A DNA stretch of 32,552 nt, from the NCBI GenBank assembly GCA_005779305.1, contig SXJR01000130.1:1-32552 (forward strand), written 5' to 3'. The translations under genes were made by a program, and so were the position numbers. Of the stretch, positions 1 through 7,182 are shown piece after piece. A model generated the notes under the pieces. The model was not told the DNA's origin and did no database searches. It saw only the letters and a list, made by a program, of their open reading frames with translations. Numbering within the stretch: the first letter of the stretch is position 1; the number at the start of each line of letters is the position of its first letter. The stretch is from Myxococcales bacterium. GTDB lineage: Bacteria; Myxococcota_A; Polyangia; Haliangiales; Haliangiaceae.

Positions 1-101
1 ACGCCGACGGCGCCAGCGGCGGCCTGGTCCGCGCCGACGCGCTGGCGGCGTGGCGGGCGACCCGATGCAAGGCGATCGCCGCGTCGCTGACGCCGCGGTA
101 G
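1..101 (+). CDS. C-terminal tail of an unidentified protein (partial)
   Basis: The frame beginning at base 3 is open to a TAG at 99-101 and encodes 32 residues ending in AASLTPR. Nearly every third codon position in it is G or C (31 of 32), as expected for a real gene in this genome, and the other two forward frames lack that bias. It would be the 3' end of a gene entering from the left and converging on the M16 peptidase gene. The fragment is too short to identify, and no domain or motif is visible. The call rests on codon bias alone. Confidence 0.4.
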   Translation, partial: ADGASGGLVRADALAAWRATRCKAIAASLTPR

Positions 102-116
102 TGAGCTCTCGATCGG

Positions 117-140
117 CCCGAGGCCCGAGGCCCGAGGCCC
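117..140. repeat. Short tandem repeat CCCGAGG x3
   Basis: Three back-to-back copies of CCCGAGG, plus a final CCC, lie between the ends of two convergent genes. The run is GC-rich and could form part of a weak transcription stop, but no clear stem with a T-run is visible. Confidence 0.6.
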
Positions 141-145
141 GGTTC

Positions 146-2911
146 CTACCGGTAGTCGGGCTCGACGATCTTGACCTGATCGAGCCCGGCCTCCTCGAAG
201 GAGCGCACCAGGGTGGCGCGATCGGCGAGGCAGACCACGATCTCGTTCTTGGGATCGAGCTCCTTGGCGATGAGCGACTTGACCTGGGCCGGAGACACCG
301 CCGCGATCTGCTTGATGAGCTGATCGTAGTAGTTGGGCGGCAGGTCGTACATCTCGATGGTGCCGAGCCGCGCCACCATCTCGCCGGAGACCGTCGACTG
401 ACCGAGCAGGTTCTCGATCAGCGCGCGACGCGCTCGCACGAAGTCGACGTCGAAGTTGACGCCCTGGCGCAGTGACTCGACGCCGTCGCGCATGGCCTTG
501 AGCGACTCGCCGGCGCGCGGTGCGTCGACGTTGCCGCCCATCTGATAGGCGGTCGGTCCGATCTGCGGGCTGCGGCCGGCGTAGACGCCGTAGGTCGAGC
601 CGAGCTTGAAGCGAAGATCGCCCATGCGCAGGGTCAGCATCTCGGCGAGCACGCGGCGCGCGGCCTCCTGGCCGTCGATGCCGTGGGGCGCCGGATAGGC
701 CATCGCCACTGTCATCTGCGGCAGCTCGTCGCCGACCACGCCGATGTACTCGGGCGCAGTGCGGGCGCGCTGCTCGGGCCCGATCGGCTCGTCGACGCGG
801 CCTCGCCCCCAGCCGCCGAAGGTGGAGCGGACCAGGCGCTCGACGTCGTCGATCGTGTACTTGCCGAAGTTGCCGGCGATGATCAGGGTCGCGTTGCCGG
901 CGGTGTAGTGGGCACGGCGGAAGTCCTCGAGCTTGTCCTTGCCGATCGCCATCACCGACTCGGGGGTGAGCAGGGCGTTCTTGGTGTACGGGTGATCGGC
1001 GCCGTAGATCGCGGTCAGGATCTGGCGCTGGAACTCCCAGTCCTGCTGGCGATCCTTGCGGGCGAAGGACTCCTTGTAGTTCTTCTGGAAGGCCTCGATG
1101 CCCTCCTGGCTGTACTCGCCGGCGGCGATGATGCGCTCGAGCGCGGTGACGATCTCCGACGTGTAGATGTCGAGACCACCGCTGACGAAGATGGTGTGGT
1201 CGCTGGTGGTGCCGCCGCGAGCGCCGATGCCGGCGCGGGCGAAGCGCTCGGCGTCCATGGGCAGGCGGCGGAACGAGGCGGAGAAGTCGGCCAGGCCGGG
1301 GATGCCGCCCGAGTGGACGTCGCCGACGTCGAAGATGAGGCGGGCCGAGACCAGCGGGAACGGCGTGTTGAGCGGCAAGAGCACCACCTTCATGCCGTTG
1401 CCCATCTCGAAGCGGCGAGTGGTCTCGAAGATCTTGAAGTCGGCAGCGACCTTGAGCGGACGCTTGGCCTCGCGCGGATCGACCTCGGGGATCTCCTTCT
1501 TGTCGTGCGACTTGGTCTCGAACTTGAGCTTCGATCGCTTGTCGCCGCGGATGCCGGTCTTGCTGGCCTTGAAGAGGATGACCTTGGCCTTGTCCCAGTC
1601 CATGTACTTCTTGATCTGGGCGGCGGCGTAGGGGCCGTCGAAGTCGACGTTGCGCTGCATCTCCTTGAGCAGGTAGACGTCCGACGAGTCGAACGAGGTC
1701 TCGTTGTCGAACTGGATCAGCTCACCCATCGTGTTGGTGCGGGCGGTGAGCGTCTCGAGGCCGCGGAGGAAGGCGGCCTTGCTGCGGGCCTTCTCCTCCT
1801 CGAGCTCGGCCCAGCTGCCACCGTCGAGGCCGCGGTGGGCTTGCTTGGCCGCCTTCTTGATGAACTCGAGGGCCTCGCCCGCCTTGTCCTGGCCCTTGAG
1901 CTCCACGATGATGCCGAACACAGGCGCCAGGTTGCCGCCGAGAATGATCGGCTCGACGCTGTAGCCGAACTCGTAGTCGTCGGCCTTGATGGCGGTGCGG
2001 AAGAAGGTCGAGCCCAGGCCGAAGTTGACGGCGCGGCCCTCGGGCGTGTTGGAGGCGGGCATCGGCCAGGCCACCACCAGGTAGGGGCGCTCGATGTCGA
2101 GATCGAACTCGGACCGGCCGCTGGTCACCGCCGTGACCGGCTGGACCTCGACCCGGGGCGCGCCCTTGATGGCCTCGAGAGGACCGAACCACTTTTTGAT
2201 CGACGCGGCCGCCTCGTTGGGATCGATGCCGCCGGCGACGATGACGGTGGCGCGATCGGGCGTGTAGAACTTCTTCATGAAGTCGCACGAGTCCTGCAGC
2301 GTGATCGTGGTGAGGTTGGCGTCGTCGCCGCCGATCATGCGTGAGTAGGCGTGGCCGTGGGGATAGACCTCGGCGAGGATCATGTCGGGGATGCGGCCCT
2401 CGGGGGTGCCGCCGCGCTGACGGATCTCGTTGCGGACGACCTCGCGCTCGCGCTGGAACTCGTCTTCGGTGATGGTCTGGCACCGGAAGTACATGCGCAT
2501 CGCCTCGATCTTGAGGAGCGCGTCGAGCTGCTCCCTGCGGCTCGCCATCATGTAGTGGGTGGTGTCCCAGTTGGTGTAGGCGTTGAAGAACGTGGTCAGC
2601 TGATTGATCGACGCCATCAGCGGCGCGGTCTCGGGACCGTCGGGGCGCTGCTGGAACATCAGGTGCTCGACCAGGTGCGCGATGCCGGCCTTGCCCGGCG
2701 GATCCTCGCGCGAGCCGACGTCGTAGCGCACGTCGACCTCGACCTGGGTCGTCGTCGCGTCGGGCATGATCACGAAGCGCAGGCCGTTGGGCAGCTTCGA
2801 GCGCAGCTCGGTGTACGTGAAACTGGTCTTCGGCGGCGGCGCGGGACAGGCGACAAGGAGCGCGATCGCCGCGAGCGCGAGGCCGAACGGGAGACGGCGG
2901 GCAACGTTCAT
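146..2911 (-). CDS. M16 family zinc peptidase, lipoprotein
   Basis: This 921-residue protein is an insulinase/pitrilysin-type metallopeptidase with two M16 halves in one chain. A signal peptide ends in a lipobox (L-V-A-C, Cys22), so it should be lipid-anchored on the periplasmic side. The first half carries the inverted zinc motif HLVEH at residues 79-83, with the third ligand probably Glu157 in EREVVRNE, so it should be active. The second half, from about residue 480, lacks HxxEH but keeps the R/Y-type signature STYGVYAGR near residue 790, as in the non-catalytic partner domain that helps hold the substrate. In myxobacteria such halves are often separate PqqL/YmxG-like genes, and here they are joined. 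The likely role is degrading short unfolded peptides in the periplasm. The ATG at 2911 is preferred because it supplies the signal peptide; no strong ribosome-binding site is visible. Confidence 0.93.
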   Translation of the reverse strand: MNVARRLPFGLALAAIALLVACPAPPPKTSFTYTELRSKLPNGLRFVIMPDATTTQVEVDVRYDVGSREDPPGKAGIAHLVEHLMFQQRPDGPETAPLMASINQLTTFFNAYTNWDTTHYMMASRREQLDALLKIEAMRMYFRCQTITEDEFQREREVVRNEIRQRGGTPEGRIPDMILAEVYPHGHAYSRMIGGDDANLTTITLQDSCDFMKKFYTPDRATVIVAGGIDPNEAAASIKKWFGPLEAIKGAPRVEVQPVTAVTSGRSEFDLDIERPYLVVAWPMPASNTPEGRAVNFGLGSTFFRTAIKADDYEFGYSVEPIILGGNLAPVFGIIVELKGQDKAGEALEFIKKAAKQAHRGLDGGSWAELEEEKARSKAAFLRGLETLTARTNTMGELIQFDNETSFDSSDVYLLKEMQRNVDFDGPYAAAQIKKYMDWDKAKVILFKASKTGIRGDKRSKLKFETKSHDKKEIPEVDPREAKRPLKVAADFKIFETTRRFEMGNGMKVVLLPLNTPFPLVSARLIFDVGDVHSGGIPGLADFSASFRRLPMDAERFARAGIGARGGTTSDHTIFVSGGLDIYTSEIVTALERIIAAGEYSQEGIEAFQKNYKESFARKDRQQDWEFQRQILTAIYGADHPYTKNALLTPESVMAIGKDKLEDFRRAHYTAGNATLIIAGNFGKYTIDDVERLVRSTFGGWGRGRVDEPIGPEQRARTAPEYIGVVGDELPQMTVAMAYPAPHGIDGQEAARRVLAEMLTLRMGDLRFKLGSTYGVYAGRSPQIGPTAYQMGGNVDAPRAGESLKAMRDGVESLRQGVNFDVDFVRARRALIENLLGQSTVSGEMVARLGTIEMYDLPPNYYDQLIKQIAAVSPAQVKSLIAKELDPKNEIVVCLADRATLVRSFEEAGLDQVKIVEPDYR

Positions 2912-3136
2912 GCGGCGGATCTTCTGCGAAGTCGCGGCGAATGCAAGGCCACCACGCCTGACTGCGTGCGAGTTGGGTGATGCGCGGGCGCCTCGGGCGG
3001 ACGACGCGTAAACATGCGAGACAATGCGGGAATGTTGGGCGGGCCCGGCTGGTTATTCATGGCCCGGGTGGGTGCAGGAAGCGGGCACGCGTCGCTGGCC
3101 AACCGGCATCGCGCGTTCGTGTCGAGGGCCACGAGC
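2912..3136. other. Gene-free leader upstream of the M16 gene
   Basis: I see no credible gene here. The short open frames have poor codon bias and run into the repeat array. The region should contain the promoter of the M16 peptidase gene on the minus strand, but no convincing -35/-10 pair was found. Confidence 0.4.
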
Positions 3137-3547
3137 GATCCGTCCGGCGATCGGACGGCGATCGGACGGGTGACACCCTTCTTCCCGGCGATCGGACGGG
3201 TGACACCCTTCATCGGGGATCCGTCCGGCGATCGGACGGGTGACACCCTTCATCGGGGATCCGTCCGGCGATCGGACCCGGCGATCGGACGGGTGACACC
3301 CTTCATCGGGGATCCGTCCGGCGATCGGACGGGTGACACCCTTCTCTGGGGTGTGGCCTGTGGCCTCCTGTGGCCTCCGGAGTGTCCGGCGATCGGACGG
3401 GTGATACCCTTCATCGGGGATACCCTTCATCGGGGGCCTCCGGAGTGTCCGGCGATCGGACGGGTGACACCCTTCATCGGGAGTGTCCGGCGATCGGACG
3501 GGTGACACCCTTCATCGGGGTGACACCCTTCATCGGGACACCCTTCT
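3137..3547 (+). repeat. REP-like repeat array 1 (8 full copies)
   Basis: Eight copies of the core GATCGGACGGGTGACACC, each followed by CTT and usually CATCGGGG, lie in the same orientation. The extended copies (from CGGC) start at 3156, 3186, 3226, 3279, 3319, 3387, 3450 and 3488; the copy at 3387 has GTGATACC instead of GTGACACC. Partial copies lie at 3266-3276, 3420-3435 and 3520-3547. Where the unit is complete it can form two small stems: GTCCG-N5-CGGAC and GGGTG-A-CACCC. Spacing is irregular (about 30-70 bp), and a TGGCCT-type mini-repeat interrupts it near 3353-3378. The array ends directly at the stop codon of the yjbQ-like gene. It belongs to the same family as the repeats at 7026-7137, 8008-8039 and 15223-15280. 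Confidence 0.93.
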
Positions 3548-3961
3548 TCACAGAATGAAGGTAACGGTCACCCGCCGACGATGCGGTGCAGTCCGGTGTT
3601 CCCAGAGATAGACGCCTTGCCAGGTCCCGAGGTCGAGGCGGCCCGCTGCGACCGGAATGAGCAATGAGCTCTGGGTCAAGACCGTACGGATGTGGGCGGG
3701 CATGTCGTCGTCACCCTCGGCGTCATGCTCGAACGTCGGATCACCATCCGGGACGAGACGCGCAAAGTATGCGTCCAGATCACGGCGCACCGATGGGTCG
3801 GCGTTTTCGCACAAGATGAGTGACGCGCTGGTGTGATGGCAGAAGACGTGTGCGAGGCCGTCGGTCGCCGGCGCGCCGTCGAGCGCAGACGCGACGCGCG
3901 CGGTGATGTCGTAGGTACCGCGTCCGCGAGTCTCGATCGGAAACGTGGTGCGCTGGGCCAT
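3548..3961 (-). CDS. yjbQ: YjbQ/UPF0047 family protein
   Basis: This is a 137-residue single-domain protein of the YjbQ (UPF0047) family. Members have a trimeric beta-fold with a cluster of conserved His/Asp/Glu residues, and some have weak thiamine-phosphate synthase activity; the physiological role is unsettled. The family signatures are all present: HHTSAS at residues 42-47, HD at 79-80, DDDMPAHI at 84-91 and GTWQGVYLWEHR at 112-123. Length is normal. The start is supported by GGGAG seven bases upstream of the ATG. It is divergent from the SulP gene with a 51-bp gap. Its stop codon abuts the last, partial unit of REP array 1, so the array occupies its 3' flank. Confidence 0.93.
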   Translation of the reverse strand: MAQRTTFPIETRGRGTYDITARVASALDGAPATDGLAHVFCHHTSASLILCENADPSVRRDLDAYFARLVPDGDPTFEHDAEGDDDMPAHIRTVLTQSSLLIPVAAGRLDLGTWQGVYLWEHRTAPHRRRVTVTFIL

Positions 3962-4012
3962 GGAGGAGCTCCCGGGACAAATTCGTGACTTGCGTGTGCC
4001 GCCGCGGTATCA
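3962..4012. promoter_or_regulatory. Divergent promoter region yjbQ / SulP
   Basis: Only 51 bp separate the start codons of two divergent genes, so both promoters, or at least their proximal parts, must lie here. A Shine-Dalgarno-like GGGAG (minus strand, 3969-3973) serves yjbQ. No sigma-70-type hexamers can be assigned with confidence. Confidence 0.4.
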
Positions 4013-5848
4013 GTGGAAGCGAGTGTGAAGCGTTACGTTGACGAGCTGACCGACGCCGTCAAGGCCCAGCTCGCGCTCGCGTACGGCGTGAAGGATCTGC
4101 TCGGTTTCGGGCTGCGCGCGCGTCTGCGCGAAGGCTACACCTTCACCGATTTCCGCGCCGATGCCATGGCCGGACTGGTGGTCGGAATCGTGGCGCTGCC
4201 GTTGTCGATGGCGCTGGCGACCGCCGTCGACGTTCCGCCGCAGCACGGACTCTACACGGCGATCATCGCCGGCATCATCGTCGCGCTTCTCGGCGGCACG
4301 CGGGCCCAGGTCACGGGGCCCACCGCCGCGTTCGTCGTGATCCTCATGCCGATCGTGCACGAGCACGGAATCGGCGGACTCCTCGTCGCCGGCTTCCTGG
4401 CCGGCGTGATCCTCGTGCTCATGGGGATGGCGCGATTCGGGCGCTTCATGAGTTTCGTACCACATCCGGTGACGACGGGATTCACCGCCGGGATCGCGCT
4501 CGTCATCGGGCTGCTCCAGCTCAAGGACGCGCTGGGCGTGACTCCAGTTGGCCGACCCGAGGGCGTCGTCGAGTACGTCCACGCGATGTGGGACGCGCGA
4601 CGCGCGGTCAACGGCTGGGACGTCGGGATCTGTGCAGTCACGCTCGGTATGCTTGTCGGCCTGCCCCGGATCGTGAAGCGGGTTCCAGCGCCACTGATGG
4701 CGTTGACGGCGGCCGCGGTGATGGCGCTGCTGCTCGATCACCTGGTGACCGAGTTCCATGTCGCCACCATTGGCTCGAAGTTCCAGGTCGAGATCGACGG
4801 GGAGACCATCCGCGGGATCCCGCCGCTACCCCCGATGCCGGTCTGGCCGTGGGAGCTGGGCGGAGCCAACGGCACCGAATTCACCCTCGATTTCGCGCTG
4901 GTCCGCGAGCTGATGCCGGCGGCGTTCGCCATCGCGATGCTGGGAGCGATCGAGTCGTTGATGGCGGCGGTGATCGCGGATGGGATGTCGGGCACCAAGC
5001 ACGATCCCAACAGCGAGCTGATCGCGCTCGGCGTGGCCAACATGATCGTCCCGTTCTTCGGGGGCATAGCCGCCACGGGCGCCCTGGCTCGCACCGCGAC
5101 CAACATCCGGGCCGGGGCACGCTCGCCGATCTCGGTGATCGTCCATTCGCTCTTCATCCTGGCGTCGACGATCGCGCTGGCTCCCCTGGTCGCCTACCTC
5201 CCGATGGCGGCGCTGGCGGCGTTGCTGCTGATCGTCGCCAAGAACATGAGCGAGGCGCGTCACTTCGTGCGCCTGATACGCATCGCGCCACGCAGTGACG
5301 TCATCGTGCTGCTCACGTGTTTCACGCTGACGGTGCTGTTCGACATGGTGATCGCCGTTTCGGTCGGCGTGATGCTGGCGGCGCTCCTGTTCATGAAGCG
5401 AATGAGCGTGCTGACCACGGTGACGCTCGACACCGGACTCGCCGAAAGAATCGAGATGCCGCCCGGCGTGCGCCTCTACGAGATCGCTGGCCCGATGTTC
5501 TTCGGCGCCGCCAACGTGGCGCTCGGTACGCTGGAGACTATCGGCAGCGAGGCGAAGGTGGTGATCCTCGACATGCGCCACGTGCCGGTCATCGACGCAA
5601 CCGGGTTGGTCGCGCTCGAGGGCATCGTCGACCGCCTCAAGCGATCGCAACGCAAGACCATCCTGTGCGGCCTGCAGCCGAGCGTCGCCGAGTCCTTCGA
5701 CAAGGCCGGCATCAAACGCGTCCCAGGACGGCTCGCTTTCGCGCCGGACGTCGACACGGCTATCAGCATGGCCATCGTGCACGAGGCCCGCGCTGTCCTG
5801 GCGACGCCCCCGACCGGCACGTCGACCCTGAACTCGTCCGGTCACTGA
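4013..5848 (+). CDS. SulP family anion/dicarboxylate transporter with STAS domain
   Basis: This 611-residue inner-membrane transporter belongs to the SLC26/SulP family. An N-terminal cytoplasmic stretch of about 45 residues leads into 12-14 hydrophobic segments (about 45-435), including the conserved TGPTAAFVVIL and PQHGLYTAIIAGI blocks. A cytoplasmic STAS domain follows (about 455-580) with VVILDMRHVPVIDATG, where a Thr occupies the position that is often a regulatory Ser. The N-terminal EGYTFTDFRAD stretch and the overall order look most like E. coli DauA (YchM), a C4-dicarboxylate transporter, but SulP proteins also carry sulfate, bicarbonate and other anions, so the substrate is open. The start is GTG 4013, with an alternative in-frame GTG at 4025. 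It converges on the RAYT gene with only 8 bp between them. Confidence 0.92.
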   Translation: MEASVKRYVDELTDAVKAQLALAYGVKDLLGFGLRARLREGYTFTDFRADAMAGLVVGIVALPLSMALATAVDVPPQHGLYTAIIAGIIVALLGGTRAQVTGPTAAFVVILMPIVHEHGIGGLLVAGFLAGVILVLMGMARFGRFMSFVPHPVTTGFTAGIALVIGLLQLKDALGVTPVGRPEGVVEYVHAMWDARRAVNGWDVGICAVTLGMLVGLPRIVKRVPAPLMALTAAAVMALLLDHLVTEFHVATIGSKFQVEIDGETIRGIPPLPPMPVWPWELGGANGTEFTLDFALVRELMPAAFAIAMLGAIESLMAAVIADGMSGTKHDPNSELIALGVANMIVPFFGGIAATGALARTATNIRAGARSPISVIVHSLFILASTIALAPLVAYLPMAALAALLLIVAKNMSEARHFVRLIRIAPRSDVIVLLTCFTLTVLFDMVIAVSVGVMLAALLFMKRMSVLTTVTLDTGLAERIEMPPGVRLYEIAGPMFFGAANVALGTLETIGSEAKVVILDMRHVPVIDATGLVALEGIVDRLKRSQRKTILCGLQPSVAESFDKAGIKRVPGRLAFAPDVDTAISMAIVHEARAVLATPPTGTSTLNSSGH

Positions 5849-5856
5849 CCCGAGGT

Positions 5857-6870
5857 CTATGTGACCAAGGCCGCCGGCGCGCGTGGGTTCACGTAGGGCT
5901 CCTGAAGCCACGGCGGTACGAACGTTCGACCGGGACGGATGTACCGCGCGGGACAGGGGAAGCTCCCGGGTGGGAAGGGCAAGACGTCGGAAGCCGGCGC
6001 GATCACGCTCATCGCGCCCGCCGCGAGCCGGGCGCGCACCGCGGTCGCGGCCGAGAAGAACGCGCTCTTGAAAGCGCGATAGGCCGTTCGAAACGCTCGG
6101 CGAGCTGTCGACGTGGCTGCATGACACAGCGGCGCGGGGCTCGACGCGGGATCCGGTGGGGACGCGTGCGGGTCCTGTGCAAGGACCCTGTCAGCGCCCA
6201 GCACGGGAGCCGTCCGATTCGCTTGGGCCTCAGCCACGATGTCTTCCACCAGCATCCGGGTACGCTCGGAAATCTGGTCGCGATCGAGGTCAGACCAGCA
6301 CGGCAGCGGCGACATCCGCAAGTCGTAGGTGGCCGTGTAGCTGGACGGATCCGTCATGTTGTTGCGGCGCCGGGTTCGTGTCTCCCGATCGCGATCGATC
6401 CAGACTCCCTGAAGCGACTCGCCGAGGAGCCAGGGTGTCGAGGTCGCACCAGGCCAATCCTCGGGGCGCTCGACCAGCCCCTCCTTCACGCCCTGGGAGA
6501 GGATGTAGCGAAGTCTCGCAACCAGGGATTCGTCATCGACGATCGGAATCGCCCGCGCTCGTCTTCCCCAGAAGGGTCCGCGCCATTTATGGATGCGCCC
6601 CATCTCACGAGCAACGTTGCTGTTCACGTATCCGATGAACGCCGACAGCTGCGCCCCATCCGTCGCTGACGCCATCATGTGGAAGTGGTTGGAGAGGAAC
6701 GCGAACGCGTACAGACTGACGTCCTGGTAGAGCAAGAGAGCGCGCGCGACAACGCCGAGAACCAGCTCACGGGCGACACCACCAGGTCGCAAGAGAAAGC
6801 GCTCCTGGATCGTTCGCGTCGTTACCTCGTATACCGTGCCGGGTGTGATCCAACGGAGAGGATGAGCCAT
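5857..6870 (-). mobile_element. RAYT / IS200-like Y1 transposase gene with C-terminal extension
   Basis: This codes for a 337-residue protein of the REP-associated tyrosine transposase group (Y1, HUH superfamily). The opening block PGTVYEVTTRT, the AFLSNHFHMM segment with the metal-binding His-x-His (residues 62-64), the WRGPFWGRR block and RYILSQGVKEGLV match the order of the family core (about residues 5-145). At the place where related proteins have RRY after the GPFW block this one reads RRA (Ala105); the next tyrosine is Tyr122 in RLRYILSQ. A further stretch of about 180 residues follows with no recognised domain, containing a basic helix (about 230-275) and a Pro-rich tail. I chose the ATG at 6870 because the family core begins there. 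The frame is open to an ATG at 6957, giving 366 residues. It is single, has no recognisable IS ends, and lies beside a hairpin and REP array 2. Confidence 0.85.
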
Positions 6871-6977
6871 GCACTCGCTCAGAGCACCGTCCGTGCCGAA
6901 CATCGCACCAGCGAATCCCACCAGGTAGCCGGCACCTGTCCGCATACCGGACGCCATGGCAACTCGAACAGTCGCGA

Positions 6978-7018
6978 GTGGGTAGTGTCCTGTCTCTTCA
7001 AACTAGGACACCACCCAC
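6978..7018. repeat. Imperfect inverted repeat upstream of the RAYT gene
   Basis: The arms GTGGGTAGTGTCCT (6978-6991) and AGGACACCACCCAC (7005-7018) are complementary at 13 of 14 positions around a 13-base loop. The right arm is the beginning of the direct repeat that carries the first REP unit of array 2. The position just outside the transposase gene resembles the subterminal hairpins recognised by Y1 transposases, but that role is an inference. Confidence 0.8.
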
Positions 7019-7177
7019 GAGTGTCCAGGAATCGGACGGGTGACACCTTGTTCGGTGGGACACCACCCACGAGTGTCCTCCAGGAATCGGACGGGTGACA
7101 CCTTGTTCGGTGTCCAGGAATCGGACGGGTGACACCTCATTCTGACACCTTGTTCGGGGGTGAGCCTTGTTCGGGGG
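7006..7177 (+). repeat. REP-like repeat array 2 (3 full copies)
   Basis: Three copies of the core ATCGGACGGGTGACACC lie at 7031-7047, 7086-7102 and 7120-7136. Here the core is preceded by CAGGA rather than CGGCG and is usually followed by TTGTTCGG. The first two sit in a 51/54-bp direct duplication (7006-7056 and 7058-7111) that begins GGACACCACCCACGAGTGTCC; the second copy has three extra bases. Each duplication can fold through GGACAC/GTGTCC. Two degenerate TTGTTCGGGGG tails follow to 7177, five bases before the stop codon of the large minus-strand gene. This is a sub-family distinct from array 1 but with the same core and orientation. Confidence 0.93.
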
Positions 7178-7182
7178 AAAGG

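Noticed and set aside
683-2344. 553-residue plus-strand frame
   Set aside because: It is the antisense shadow of the M16 peptidase gene, with Asp/Val/Leu-rich sequence typical of such shadows.
3137-3547. CRISPR array
   Set aside because: The units are separated by irregular, partly identical sequence (for example CATCGGGGATCCGTC recurs), there are no unique spacers of constant length and no cas genes. The core also occurs singly and inverted elsewhere.
2908-3558. Short genes across the repeat array on both strands
   Set aside because: The frames are open only because the repeat unit has no stop in some frames; they encode repeats of GDRTGDTLHRG-type peptide and have no start context or family match.
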